Shown here piece by piece: positions 12,430 through 25,065 of a DNA stretch of 64,000 nt. The stretch is from Siphonodentalium dalli (Eukaryota > Mollusca > Scaphopoda > Gadilida > Siphonodentaliidae), in the NCBI GenBank assembly GCA_032622095.1, contig CP136061.1, forward strand, positions 133,494,087 to 133,558,086. The letters are read 5' to 3'. The position numbers were made by a program, and so were the translations under genes. Below the pieces are notes generated by a model. That model searched no databases, was not told the origin of the DNA, and was given only the letters and a program-made list of their open reading frames with translations. Position 1 is the first letter of the stretch; each line of letters opens with the position of its first letter.

Positions 12430-13905
12430 TATTTGTTTATATCAAATGTTAATATACAAATACTATGTTTCTACTGGGTCAGAAGATCACTTAATCTCAC
12501 TTAGAAAATCTCTAAATCGATTGAAAGCTCGCTAGAAATCTTGGAACATTTTGGAGTATTGCTCATATCTTAATTGTGTGTGTACTTAAAAGTGGTGACA
12601 CAAGCTGTTATAGCAATATATTTAATGGATGTGAAACCTGTGGTTCGAACTCAATTATGTATCTGATGTTCGACTATTAAATTATCAAGGGCATCCGGTG
12701 ACGTAACAGTTGCATCATTCCATTGGCTTGAGATGGCTTACCGTAAATCCGACGGGGAACATACCAAACCTCCTCCATTCTCAGGACTGGTAAGTTAACT
12801 ATGGGACATTTGAAGGGAATGTAAAACTTCTTGATATCCAATGAATCAATGATAGTTTGAAAACAAACCATTTACTTAAAGGCGCGGATGGCCTACACGC
12901 TTGGTATGCTGTTAAAATAGTTACACCCGTTAAAACTTCCACAGAGAGAAAGAATTAAAAAAAAAATAGGCATATTCTGTTCTTATACCAATCATAGATA
13001 TCGAGTAACTAGTATGTTATTGTCAAGTTGGGTGCCAATTTCTTCAATTTATACCATATACAAGTACTCGTTGTAGTGCACGATTTTTGGGGAGTGGTGG
13101 CAAGTGAAATCTCACGCGATCATCATGTACGCAGGAAATTGTTCACCATACAAACTCTACGCCGTCGATCGCCCGGGCTGGGTTGGTGGGTGCTTATCGG
13201 GGTCACGGTGCTGCGGTGGCTGGTTGGTCGAATTCTTTATATAAATGTCTGTATCTGAACGCAGCGGGCAGGCGGGTCAGTGGAGCAATTTAGCACTATA
13301 TACCACTGATTGTCGTAATTTAAGTGAATAAACAATTGAAAAAGTTTGTATGTTATATGTAAACAAAATCCAGGTTCTGTAACGTTTTTGGCTTTTGTTT
13401 ACATAACAAAGCGCACACACTTGACAATAATATACTATTTACGTAATATTTATGATTGGTATAAGAACACAATCTGTTTTTATTTTAATATTCTTTCTGT
13501 TTATGGTGGTTTTATCAGATGTGACTATTTTAACAGCAATACCCGACGCGATCGATGTCCAACCGTGCCTTTAAAAACAAAACTCTCTAAGATGATCAGT
13601 GTTGAATATTTTACAACAATTTTACAACCCTTTCGACACTAAATGTACTAATGGACGAGTAGCTCCCGAAAGAATGTGCAGAACAAAATAAGTTGAACAA
13701 ACTTTTCCAATGCACAAATGAAAAAGGAATATTTCTGCACTTTTTTTATCTTTTAATTTATCTGCTGTCGTCTCATTTGTCCATTCCAATGTATACTTTC
13801 ATACGTGATGTGAGAATCCATTTAGTAGAGTAAGGGTTAAACCTACAAGCATGGTGGTACAAATTGTTTTCGTGGTACTATTTTTCTCCTATGCTATATT
13901 TTCAG
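12430..13905. other. Stretch without recognisable gene, upstream of transporter exons
   Basis: No conserved coding sequence could be identified. The missing first exon of the transporter may lie here or further upstream, but it would be short and I could not find it. A region around 13770-13830 resembles part of the repeat at 11890-11960 (GTCGTCT, ATTCCAATGTA). Confidence 0.4.
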
Positions 13906-14053
13906 GGAAGGTTTTTCAGCAATCGGCAATTGGCGCTGTGTTGGGTTGGTTTTGCTGTGACATGCATCGAAAAATTGGTGAATGGATCGGTACTCTTCTC
14001 GGCTGTTTACGCAACCGATCTTAAAGAGTCATTCAACTTCAGCCAGACAGAGC
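13906..14053 (+). CDS. MFS transporter (nodulin-like/NFD4 type), first identified exon
   Basis: First recognised coding exon of a plus-strand transporter. It follows a pyrimidine-rich acceptor (TATATTTTCAG) and reads GRFFSNRQLALCW onward. Assembled residues ~9-36 form transmembrane helix 1. It ends at ...NFSQTE and the donor GC|GTCAGT leaves phase 1, matching the next exon. The 148 nt here plus 207 and 977 nt downstream make exactly 444 codons including stop. An in-frame ATG at 13864 lies within the presumed intron, upstream of the acceptor; either it is the true start or a short 5' exon is missing. A later donor at 14068 is phase 0 and fits the next acceptor less well. The family carries small solutes across membranes; the substrate cannot be told from sequence. 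Confidence 0.75.
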
Positions 14054-16188
14054 GTCAGTATATCACCGTATAAAAACCGTTGAAGCATTCCGCATAGAAA
14101 ATTCAAGTTTTGCCAGGCGTATGATACGGGTTGCACATGCTCGTCCAATACGGCATATTTCTTATATTAGAACCAAATGCGAACCGAACAACATGATTCG
14201 GGTCGTTATTAAATCAGACGCTGGTGTGAAATCTTATTCTAACTTTAAGCCAAAATTTTAAATAAATATCATTATATATATAGCAGTGTCGATATTGCAT
14301 AATATCATGCAGACCTACACACAAGAAGTATATTACCCGTGGCAACCCGAAGGGGGGGGGGGGGGCGTAACAGTGTTATAATAATATGAAGTCACAAAGC
14401 GAATATTTTGATAGTCCGATATTTTCTGTAACAAAAAAGTTCAGTGAAAACCCACCCGAAATAAATTGATGATACTTCATCGAACTTTTCGTGTTTGCTA
14501 ACCACAAAGTTGTTATTTCATGTGAGAATCCAGTTTTTGATTACGGATTACACTACGTACAATTTGGTTCGGTAAACGGACTGACCAAACTCGATAAGCG
14601 AACAGATCGTAATCGTTATTTCGTCGTAATACAGATTCTGATTCCGTAAACAAACCGAGATATCATCATATCGGATAAAACATAAAACATAAGAAGCCGT
14701 CAAATTATTGCAGAATATATAAACGATCCATGTCAAAGAATTTTAAATAGGGAGACAAATGTGTGCTGTCGAGTGTAAACGGGGAGAATTGTACTGTAGT
14801 TAACCATTATTGATAGTATAACGCTGGGGGAGCATTTCGGTTGATGTCGAACTTGAAGATTGTCAACTTCATTGTCAATTTGATCATGTTCTTTTCAAAA
14901 TTCCATCCATGAAATACCGCCCAAAGGCATGTCGATTTCAAATTCGACTGATAACGTCATCATTGACCGAATTCACGTGAACCTGGATAATGTCTTTGTT
15001 TTATGTTTGTTCGTAATTATATATTCCTTTTAAAGTTCTTATTCAAGAAATATTAGGAATATATTATAGCTATGGATTATCAGCCACACGAATGTTCTAT
15101 CCAGTCTTATAACACTACCATATTTAAAAACAATTGTTTCGCACAGTAGTCTCTGTATATAGTGCCGAAACACAGGCACTTTTTGGCCAAAGGGTGCATT
15201 AATTAGTTGGAATATAAAGCTAAAGGTATCGGTACATGTAATCAATGTTGTGATTGCATGTGAGCTGCATCTCCCAATCACACAAAAATAAATGTCGAGC
15301 TTATGCTAGGATCTCATGAGTATAGTCGAACTGTCAGTCAATTTATTTGATTAAATACCCACACGTACAAGTTTTACGTACTGGCTAGAGGGTTCCTCCC
15401 CCTCAAATTTCCAACTGCACCCCCTCCATTGAAACACACATCAAACTTCCAGGTTCGCAGTGAACCCCTTGCAGATATCCAACCTGACACACCCTAAGGT
15501 TGTAATGTTACCAACTGATAAAGGAGGGATAGTAAACAATTTGCAGGAAGGTATGTGTTTTTCTGCATCTGGCATTTTCGGGGACCCACCAACCCAAACC
15601 TGCAAACAGAAATATTTTTTATTTTTTATTTTTGGCATCCACCACCACCCCACCAATTTCACTAAGTTTGGTCTAAAACCGTATAAAAACCTTACTGACA
15701 TCACTCATTTGACTGGAAAATTATCTTCTTTAGTTCAAATGACAGTTTATTTAACCAGTTCCAGACACTGTTATAATTGATTTTTTTTTATATAATTATA
15801 ATAGTGTCAAGTATGAAGACTTTTTTTTTCACATACTGACTGATATGCTTTTATTTTGTCTACCACATGTATAAATGAATTGGAGTTTCCATGTGGGCGT
15901 GTGATGAAAGTATGCTAGGTCTACATGGGTGGTCAAATTCGGCACTGCTAAATGCAACTTCTAATGCATCGATGTTGTGAACAAATACAGTAACCCACCA
16001 TAAGATGATAGGTGCACACAAAACACTAGTATAACTTACCGTATAAGGCATATGCATCCAATTTTCCAAACACAAATTATAAATTTTCCAGCATAGCCCC
16101 TGTACATCCAGTGAGATATCACTTCCCCCTGCAAGCTAATATCGCATGAGCCAAACATGTGATTTGGCTAATTTGGCTGTAATACATT

Positions 16189-16676
16189 TTAAAGGTACTC
16201 AATCCGATAAAACTTCTCTCAATTACTATTTCAATGGCTTCGGGGTCCAAAAAATATTTGATTCGAGTCGAGGAAGCCACCCATCAAAGCTCAGATTTGT
16301 TAGATATCGATTTTAGAAATCTATTATTTTTCTTTATCGGGAATACTTTCTGTCCCAGAACACAGTCAAAATTGCGTTATTATTACCACTTGATTTTAGA
16401 GTTATCCATCCTTTTCTGTTTGAATAGTGTTTTGGTGTACACATCTCGAGCAGATTACGATGTCAAGGGCAATTATTAGTACTCATCTCGAGAAAATAAC
16501 AAATTTCAAAAATCAATATCTAATAACTCTGAGCTTTGTTTGATGGGTTCCTCGACTCGAATCAAATATTTTTTACCCCCAAAGCCAAAGAAATAGTAAT
16601 ATAGGACCCTCTGATCGGATTATTATTGTTGGAATCTGTTGAGATGGGGACCCTCTGATCGGATTGAGTACCTTTA
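16189..16676. mobile_element. TTAA-flanked MITE, GGTACTCAATCCGAT family, copy 1
   Basis: Starts TTAAAGGTACTCAATCCGAT and ends with its perfect 20-bp inverted copy. TTAA at both ends is the likely target duplication. Internal arms are also complementary (CTTCGGGG...ATTTGATTCGAGTCGAGG versus TCCTCGACTCGAATCAAATA). It is 488 bp without a transposase. Relatives are at 20893-21281, 50904-51357, 53957-54409, 55431-55787 and 57161-57330, with one beginning at 63987. Confidence 0.8.
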
Positions 16677-18142
16677 AGCTGATAACATCTCAGGACAGTG
16701 AACTCAATCTTCACTTTCGTGTCACTGTTGGCATTTTGTAGACATATCCATGACATATCAGTTGTTAAGCTCCAATTCACCTAGAGGTGACATATTTTTA
16801 AATTAATTACTTAGAAAGGATATTTACCAGGCTGCAAATATTATTTGATAAATTGCTGATATCTTCAAACCTAGGTCATTTAATATGCACGATACACACA
16901 ATTCCATAAGTTCTAACTAGTGGAGCAACTTCTGTTATACTAAATGACAAGCATTCACTATGCCAGACTTGGATAATTTAGCTGTTGTGGGAGTAACAGA
17001 TGATCTCAGATCATCTGAGTTGATACACATGCAAATAATTCACTGATTAGATTGATGCACTGATGACAGTTATTTTCTATCCATTGATAGTCACATTAAT
17101 GTTTGGGACATTTGCTCGCTCTTGTTCTATGCACCCAATGATCTAGGCTTAAAGGTCTTAGTTACATCAGGACGAGTTTATTTATTTAAATTTTACATTT
17201 CTCGAAGCTTTTTTTCCAAAGGGTGTCGGGAATGAAGTTTTTCAACTCATCGTCCCATATGCAACATGCCATAACTCAATGTCATCTCCACTAAGGCTCA
17301 TATGAGGTCCAAGTAACATAAATATGGTGTTTTAGACTGTCTTAGCAGTTATGGTGTATTAAACTGTTACAAATGTCAAATATGGGCACAATAGGTCTTT
17401 AGTAAGACAATTGTATGAGGTTGTAAAAATGCGTGTTCTGTCTCTCGGACCACCCACCCACCCCGGCATACCTTCCTGCTAATTTTGTATCCCCCCTCTG
17501 AACTGATGCCCAATTCATACACTAATTACTGTTTGGAAAATCATTCAATGAGAACAATTCCAACCTGTATCTGGTGTCAAATGTCCAACGTTATGTTGTG
17601 TCAGGCATGAAATTTCCAACTGTTGGACATTTCCCAAAGTTGGGGGGGGGGCATCCCAAGCAGCCACTGTCGTCACGTCCATGTACAACTGTCCTGTGTT
17701 CTCCACAGCGTCTTCGAAATTTGATTCTGGAGAGCTGTTAAAAGTTCTTGCCCTCACCAATAAACAAACTTTAACTTGAAAATAAAAGGCGCGATTGAGT
17801 GCCGATTGACAGCTAATTATATAGGTGCATGCCATGTATATACCAATAGAAGAAATGCATCACTTTCACAACAAATATGAACATTATAAATATAAGATAC
17901 AAATGAATACTTGTGTCAACTACATGAGCGATGTTTGACGCTGGGGCCCATGGGGGAACATTAAACCTAGTATCGGGTTTTCAAAATCTGACCCATGCAG
18001 AATCCGTGTAATCTCGATTTAGCATCCGCCCCCCCCCCCCCCCGTAATCAGTTTCAGATTCTGAATATTGATTCTCCCACGAAATAATGGCTCTGGGTTT
18101 GTTCATAGATGAGGAGTGTCTTTGCGCCCTGCCTCTTACTCC

Positions 18143-18336
18143 CGGCCGTATTGGGTCCACCAGTTCCGTAATTTCATAGATTCATCCAACCCCGGTTCCG
18201 TGGTTTTAGTGCTACAGGTCAAAGTTTTGGAGTAGCATTTCCATATACGGAGCTTTTGAATTATTCATGACTAACATATATGGATAGCTAAGTAAAACCA
18301 CGGAACCGGACCTGGTGGATCCAATATGGCCGCGAG
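18143..18336. repeat. Inverted repeat within intron 1
   Basis: The arms GGTCCACCAG...CGGTTCCGTGGTTTT and AAAACCACGGAACCG...CTGGTGGATCC face each other across about 100 bp. GGCCGTATTGGGTCC on the left matches the complement of GGATCCAATATGGCC on the right. This is a MITE-like foldback ending about 125 bp before exon 2. Confidence 0.6.
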
Positions 18337-18462
18337 TTAGTGACGGGGCGTATTGTATTCAACGTTGAAGGGCAAGTGGTGCGTAATATAATTGGGGATA
18401 GTTGCAGCCAGTTCTGAACCAGTCCATTATAAGGGAAAATTAATGCTTATTTCTTCCCACAG

Positions 18463-18669
18463 TTGAGGTTATTCTATCGGCAACTGCGTTTGGACAGGGC
18501 TTGGCGTTGGTCCCTGGAATGATAGTAGACCATTTGGGTCCGAGGGTCGCGTCTACGTCAGGTCTACTCATGGTGACAATTTCAATACTGTTGATCTGGA
18601 GTTCAACGAAGCTGATAGAATTCTACAAGACGAAATTCTATCTTGTGGCCGTATATTTCTTCTTCCTAG
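18463..18669 (+). CDS. MFS transporter, second identified exon
   Basis: Acceptor TTCTTCCCACAG precedes 18463 and the donor TAG|GTGAGT follows 18669; entry and exit phases are both 1. The exon encodes assembled residues 50-118. Helix 2 (VILSATAFGQGLALVPGMIV) leads into GMIVDHLGPR, the conserved MFS loop-2/3 motif with the Asp (D72), Gly and Arg in place. Helix 3 (LLMVTISILLIWSS) and the start of helix 4 (FYLVAVYFFFL) follow. The pattern FSQTE...G...PG.I.D.LGPR across the exon junction is what places it among nodulin-like MFS proteins. Confidence 0.85.
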
Positions 18670-18696
18670 GTGAGTCAATCCATTACAAGTTCGGGT

Positions 18697-18800
18697 AATG
18701 ATGTCCCCAGAGGGTGAATTTAGTAACGGTAGCACGCTTGGCTACCATCACCAAATTCTTTATTCACAACATGCTGCTTGGGCGTCATCTTCTGGGGAGT
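18697..18800. repeat. AATGAGGTCC-family hairpin, copy 2 (diverged)
   Basis: Contains ATGTCCCCAGAGGGTGAATTTAGTAAC on the left in two runs, and CACCAAATTCTTTATTC and TTCTGGGGA on the right. It is a degenerate hairpin beginning about 30 bp downstream of exon 2. Confidence 0.5.
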
Positions 18801-18977
18801 ATCTATAGTCTCAAATTAGCATTGTTTTAGTTGCTGTGTCCCTTCTGTTCAGTTTCTATATACCATAATATGCAGAAGAAAATGAATAATCGAGGTGACG
18901 AATTGGTGAAAATCATCAAACTTCAACTGGGGAACTTCAATCCTATTCTAGGTTTCCCATAGCAGTTGATGCCTAAT

Positions 18978-19075
18978 CAGAATGAGGTTCCCAGAGGGTG
19001 AATTTGATGACGCTATAGCCATGGCAGTCGTGTGAGATAACGTCACTAAATTCACCCTCTGGGAACCTTATTCTG
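18978..19075. repeat. AATGAGGTCC-family hairpin, copy 3
   Basis: CAGAATGAGGTTCCCAGAGG at the left end pairs with CCTCTGGGAACCTTATTCTG at the right end around a central ~50-bp loop that holds GATGACG/CGTCACTAAATT. It is the shortest clean copy of the family. Confidence 0.7.
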
Positions 19076-19522
19076 AAAATTTTAGACACACTATGTCCAG
19101 GCTTGGTAACAAGACATTTTTGTGATCAATTGACAATTTGTAATAATTGGTTCTCATAGTACATGTACATGAAAGCCGGAACTTCGCAGTTTGTTTTTGG
19201 GCTATCGTCATTTCTGCTTTACGCCATATTCTGAGTTACGATGTCAGTTTTATTTGTGGGGGAAACCGCAAACTGCACAGAGAAATGTTGACGCCAACTG
19301 ACATAATATATATTTCTTTATTGGCTCCATGTATGAGAGTTGTTGTTTACAGAGTGATACACAATTAGCTAACACTTATGGCACAAAATACATATATACC
19401 TATATGACATCCAATTTCCCCAGGTAATCTGGCACTGAATGAGTTAAGGACATTTAGTGCAGAGTTAGATACTCGAGTTAGATTGGTTATAGTGACTGTA
19501 ATCTGATTGTGGCAGCCAGTAA

Positions 19523-19973
19523 TCACAGTGGATCAACGGACACGAACCAAAACCGGAAGTTGTAGATTTCGAGGTGGAGAAATATCAGTCGATAAATATT
19601 TGTTGACATTTCTTGACGGTTTTTTGGGAAAATAAACGCTTGGATAGCATATCTGACCAACTGAAGGTGAGTGAATATTTATTCGCTAATGTTCGGACAC
19701 CGACGATCAATTTAAGTCAGTTGTCATTGTTCGATCGCTGAAAAAATGTCATTTAATCATCGCCGCGAGACGATTTCTTCACCAAAATATCCCAGAAAAT
19801 CATAGTTTTCACATTCATCGCAGAAAGTTATCGCAACAACCTATATACCAATCGAAAGACCTGTTTTCCCCCCACACATGCATATTTTGAGTATTTTCAC
19901 GGACTGTCTCAAAATTCCAAATTTCATCTTTTGATGCAGGTATACCCACCTCGAAAATACTGTCCGGTTAGTC
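19523..19973 (+). repeat. Left arm of ~450-bp intronic inverted repeat
   Basis: Matches 22844-23295 in reverse complement with only scattered differences. Features include CCGGAAGT (an ETS-like site), an ACTGAAGGTGAGTGA stretch that looks like a splice donor, and TATATACCAATCGAAAGAC. The two arms are 2.87 kb apart inside intron 2. They may be the ends of one element or two head-to-head copies. Confidence 0.8.
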
Positions 19974-20633
19974 GTGTACATGCACCCCGGAATTTAGTTG
20001 CAATCCACCAGACCCGGCGGACAGTTTTTGTTGTTCAATCAAGAGTCGAAATGGATTAGTTGGTTGGCTGCCTTTCGTTAACAGTGGCACATTTTTGGCC
20101 AACTGCTTTTCTGTTGCAACTATAGTATACTGATCAAATTTAGTTACCGAGTACAGTTTGCAATTTGTTCTCATAACATTCGTTCAGATCGTGTAAGGTC
20201 ATTAACCAAAGAATTATTTATGGAAATATTGTTAGAAAAAGAATATTACAATGCCCTCCACGACCAAGACCGTAGCAACAGGATTGTTTTGATGGTGGGA
20301 GGTGTAGATGTATTTTCCAACAGTTTGATATTTCAGCCAGTATATAGCGTGAAATTTGATACTTAAAAAACAATTAAAATTCGATTAATTTAAGAAAAAA
20401 CAAATCGGAAACCATGGCTGTTCTTTTTCGTTATGGCCACTTTCGGGACCCACCACCCGAGTTTTGATTACGATTGTATAAAGTTTTCACTACATTTTTC
20501 GGGTATATATATACACACCCCTTTATTTTTATGTTTTAAACTACAGGCACCCACCCATATTTCTGAGATTTTTCGCTAATATTACATATTATAGCATAGC
20601 CATCAAATTTGCAAATGTTTATTTCCATTTCTA

Positions 20634-21503
20634 TGAGAGGCCAAATTCACATTTCATAATTAATTGCAGTTAAGCAATAGCACTTAAGCATAATTAACTG
20701 CGATTAAGCGCAATTCGTGGTTATATGTAACTATGTACCCCTGGTGAATAAATAGATGTATCTATAACTAAACCTGAACTCACTTTGACATATCACCTCC
20801 TTGTTTTCATTGCTTTGGATAATTGGGATTGTGAACTAGCCTAAATTCTTTATCAAAATGGGTGACTGGCGACAGTATTACCTTCTGTTTTAGTCGAGTC
20901 GAGTCGAGTCGAGGAACCAACCCATCAAAGCTCAAGTGTGATCAGATATCGAATATTGAAATTTGTTATTTCAATTGATTGCTGCCCAGAAACACGCCGT
21001 CAAAAGGGTGGTTTCGGTCAAAATTGCGGATGGATAACTCTAAAACAAGTGGTAATACGGTAAAATTTCGTGATACTTTAGTAATTATACGGCCATATTT
21101 TGTTGAACAAAATGTTTATAAATCACACATTTTTGGGAAATTTGATACCATAGCTGACAGTGGTCAGCATTATTTTTTGCAGTTAATCGATTCCGGTAAC
21201 TAAAGCTTATTTTGAAGAAATATTGTTGTTGTTGTTCTATCTTTATAATATGGGTCTTTCTGATCGGATTGAGGACCTTTAGTTTAAATTAGCCAAATGC
21301 AGATACACCCGGTCATGCTAATAGTTTGGTTATATGGGTAGTTACACTTACTCTCAAGCAACTCATAGCGCTTAATCGCAATTAATTGCACTTAAGCGCA
21401 ATTCATTTCAATTACGCGCAAATGCCATATGTGTGCTTCAGTGCGATATGTGGTATTTGCGCTTAAGCGCAATTCATTATTAAATGTGAATTTGACCTCC
21501 CAT
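20634..21503. repeat. AAGCGCAATT foldback element with nested MITE
   Basis: The left side (GGCCAAATTCACATTTCATA, then repeated TTAAGCG/AATTAA motifs to ~20715) is mirrored on the right by CTTAAGCGCAATTCATTATT and AATGTGAATTTGACCTCC ending at 21503. A 5'-truncated member of the GGTACTCAATCCGAT family occupies 20893-21281 inside it. Confidence 0.6.
20893..21281. mobile_element. GGTACTCAATCCGAT-family MITE, copy 2 (left end missing)
   Basis: Opens within the internal arm, at GAGTCGAGTCGAGG followed by CCATCAAAGCTCA, and ends GATCGGATTGAGGACCTTTA. The left TIR is absent and GTCGA is locally repeated at the break. Confidence 0.6.
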
Positions 21504-21899
21504 ACAGTTAATTTTTTGTCTATATATATGAACGAGTAGGATCTGTCCGCATGCATGTCTTCTGTCCGTTTAAATTTGAATATATATATACGCGACCAAT
21601 TGCGTTAAAAACTTCCCAACCAAATTGTCCAGTGTGTGAATCAATGTGGAAACAATTAATTATGGCGCGATTTGAATACAACAGGACAAAAATCACGTGC
21701 CTATATATATATTTACAAATGTAACTTGCATCTGGTCCCACATTCAGTTGTACGCTATAGATTTGAATTTTACCCGCTATGTACATGTAGGAAACACAAC
21801 ACTTCTACATTAATGGACAGCCAAAGTGGGATTAAGAATACAACAACTCGAAAGAACACTGGTATTTCCTGGTGATGTTTCTATTATCTATATCAACCG

Positions 21900-21960
21900 A
21901 GAGTACCAATATTTCGTATAGTATTGTATAGTATAGTATTGTATAGTATTTTATTATAAA
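21900..21960. repeat. GTATA-type simple repeat
   Basis: GTATAGTATTGTATAGTATA-like sequence repeated over about 45 bp, followed by AT-rich DNA. Confidence 0.6.
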
Positions 21961-22843
21961 TAATTTTTATATTTTTTATTTTCAATAATTTTATTTTCAA
22001 ACATTCATTCGGGTGTTGTAAAATCCCATCGTCGATTGCCTCAGCCGCCAGCCTTTGCCTCACAGTGGTTACATATGAAGGCAGGCATGCGATCCTCTCG
22101 TCAGTAGCACCTGGAATTATAAAATAATATCGCTTTGTGGACTTGAACTTAAGCTAGTAAAATCATTATCTATCTATATAGCTGTACATCCCCTCCGACA
22201 GTATGTTTTAGTCCCCTCCTCATTATTGTTTTAACCATTGCTGAATATTGAAAACAATAATTTTGCATAATCATAGGTTCGCATGTTCCCATGGTACTAA
22301 ATATATATTATGCCAAGCAAAAAAAAAAACAAATGACCGCAAAACTTAGGAATAAAACTCGGAAAATTTCATCTACGAAAGGACGAACAAGCTGCTTCCT
22401 GTATAACCCCACAACTCGTTGCGGGTGTATGATAAAATATAAAGGGTAAAAATCGGCACACCGATGCATTTTTCTGAAAACAGTTGGATGTAAATAATTT
22501 TGTTATGTCGGCCTTCCGAGAGTGATGACAAGTCAGAGTTAACAATATGACATACATCAAAAGTTATATGTTTACCAAACATGTACTTCGTAGTTGGATT
22601 TCAGTTACAGCTAGGTTACAGTTCAGTTATATATATAAGTCACTGCCTGGATGTTATGTTGTACCAGGAGACATATACAACATTATGAACACCTAGAACC
22701 ATTGTGGCCACGCAAAAGTCAAATGAAACTCCCATCATCTGCGGCAAAATTGCTTTTTCGACCAGAAATTGAAGATGGCAGACTTCAGCAAAATCACGAC
22801 TAAGCGGACATATTTTTTACAACTAATGATTAATTTTTTTCGG

Positions 22844-23295
22844 GACTAACCGGACAGTATTTTCGAGGTGGGTACCTGCATCAAAAGATGAAATTTGGAA
22901 TTTTGAGACAGTCCGTGAAAATACTCAAAATATGCATTTGTGGGGGAAAAACAGGCCTTTCGATTGGTATATAGGTTGTTGCGATAGCTTTCTGCGATGA
23001 ATGTGGAAACTATGATTTTCTGGGATATTTTGGGGAAGAAATCGTCTCACGGCGATGATTAAATGACATTTTTTCAGCGATCGAACAATGACAACTGACT
23101 TAAATTGATCGTCGGTGTCCGAACATTAGCGAAGAAATATTCACTCACCTTCAGTTGGTCAGATATGCTATCCAAGCGTATATTTCCCCAAAAAAACGTC
23201 AAAAAATGTCAACAAATATTTGTCGACTGATATTTCTCCACCTCAAAATCTACAACTTCCGGTTTTGGTTCGTGTCCGTTGATCCACCGTGACTG
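22844..23295 (-). repeat. Right arm of ~450-bp intronic inverted repeat
   Basis: Inverted partner of 19523-19973, opening GACTAACCGGACAGTATT and closing CCGTTGATCCACCGTGACTG. On its outer side, in reverse complement, is TAGTGGTTCAGTCGGTAAG, which resembles a tRNA A box. That suggests a tRNA-derived SINE remnant beside it, but no convincingly spaced B box was found. Confidence 0.8.
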
Positions 23296-24109
23296 TGCTA
23301 AGCTTCGCCATCGCGGGACGATCAACTCGATGTAACTTACCGACTGAACCACTAGGGATCTACAATACTCGTAGTTAGGCACATTGTCTTGACCTTGTAT
23401 TTGAGTCGAACCAGAAACAGAATAATAATACCACACCTGTTGACGCAAAGCACATGTATTCAACTGAATCGCATCAATTGCATATAGTGTTGTATACCGG
23501 AACTACTTCGAAGTGACGTTGTTGTCGAGAGCGGTGACGTATATACCGCATGGTTCGCGCTGCCACTTGCCAAATTTTCCAATGGCAAAAATAATTCACA
23601 TTTCGCAAAAGTTATGGCAAGTCACTTTTTAATTTATCAAGCAATTTTAAAAATATTGGTCAATCATTACCATTTATTTCAGGAAACTCTTACAGCATAA
23701 TTACATTAGTGGTGTTTTATAAGGTGTTTATAAGGTTTAGGAAAAGTTAACACCACTTGGCAACCCTTCTACCATTGTACTGCTCGGTGATTGGCTTATT
23801 GTTGTATGGTTAACCACAATAGAGATGCGAATATAATTAATTATTAACTAACTGCTTTTCTATCGATATCAAAAGTCGTTCAACCCACGAGTGTCGAAAC
23901 ATAATAATTAACATAGCAGAAAATGATAATATCAGGGATAGCATTTGGCAAATGCTAATATAATTTGGCAAAAAATATTTTCAGTTGGCAAATTATTTCG
24001 CAAAAGTAAATTTCGGTCCAGCGCAGACCCTGACATAGCGTCAACAATCCGTTCCGTTTGATGCACAGATATAGCCACCTGTTTTTCATCAGACTTAAAT
24101 AACAATAAA

Positions 24110-24390
24110 GCAAGTTATAGTATCAATGGTATAGTCACTAAACAGTCACATGTATTAAACTTATTCAAATTAACGGTGTGGAATTAATACAGAACGCAAC
24201 TTACTTCATAAGCTGTAAACTTTTATCGAACTCGTTGCAGACAACACATTCACATTTAACTCAAGCTCCGCTTTCGTGAAATATATCATCGCGCCGTCCG
24301 CAACGCGTTCAGTAAAATATTCTCGATTAAGAGCCGCGCAGTGAATGACTTTTTAATGAAGACCTGACAAAACTTCTTGATGACACATAT
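24110..24390 (+). repeat. Dispersed repeat, GCGCCGTCCG type, copy 1
   Basis: Similar in order and orientation to 28318-28612. Shared words include CGCGCCGTCCGCAAC / TGCGCCGTCCGTAAC, AAAATATTCTCGATTAAGA / AAAATATGCTCGATTAAGA, and GTGAAATATAT / GCGAAATATAT. It is diverged and non-coding. Confidence 0.55.
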
Positions 24391-24756
24391 TTCATTTAGT
24401 CATACAAAGAGTAAATTATAAGTTGACCGCTTTGAAATTGGCATTGTGCCTTAATAGCATACTATAGACAATACTTCGGAAAAGTAAGATCTATATATGC
24501 ATGCATATTATCTTTATTATAAAGTAATTTATGTATGTACCAGGGGGATTTTTTTCCGGGCACGTATGCCAGGGTGGGTGTGTGGTCGATGGGACCAACA
24601 AATTTGTTTTCCCGCAACTCAAAATGTTTTTTCCTGCAAGTCTTTTTGACTGTTTTTGCAATGAGTTTGGCTTAAAACACCTGAGAATGTCAATATTTAC
24701 ATAAATGAAAAATTTCACGATGATCAGACAAACAGTAGCCCATGCTAATGGATTGA

Positions 24757-25065
24757 ATTTTGAAATCCAAGATGGCCACTGACAGCCATGTTTTTTTGGC
24801 CGAATGACCCCAAAATGGCTCGTTCCTATTTACATGTCAATATTAACATCCATGAAAAATAGTATGCACAGAAATTCATATACAGCTGTTTACATTGACC
24901 CCCGCAAATCTCTGTTTTAGTGTTAAAAGGGGTGGGTATCCAAAAATGGTCGGAAATAACTGCCGAATTAAACAGAAACAAATTTGGACGCGGGGTGGGT
25001 GGGTCACAACAATGGTCGAAAGGAAAAAATCAGCATACGTGCCTGAAAATATTTTCCCCTGTATG
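24757..25065 (-). repeat. Dispersed ~300-bp repeat, copy 1
   Basis: Reverse complement of most of 56766-57075. Common segments include AAATCCAAGATGGCCACTG, GACCCCAAAATGGC, TTCATATACAGCTGTTTACA and AAATCTCTGTTTTAGTG. The minus- and plus-strand frames across it are shadows of the repeat. It lies about 250 bp upstream of transporter exon 3. Confidence 0.65.

Larger units (their letters stand above)
14054..18462 (+). other. Intron 1 of the transporter (4.4 kb)
   Basis: Bounded by donor GTCAGT and acceptor TTCTTCCCACAG. It contains poly-G (~14354) and poly-C (~18030) runs, a full MITE at 16189-16676 and an inverted repeat at 18143-18336. No independent gene is seen in it. Confidence 0.65.

Noticed and set aside
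23275-23370. tRNA A-box-like TGGTTCAGTCGG (minus strand)
   Set aside because: No B box at proper spacing; the best candidate is only about 28 nt away, so it is not a tRNA gene and only weakly suggests a SINE.
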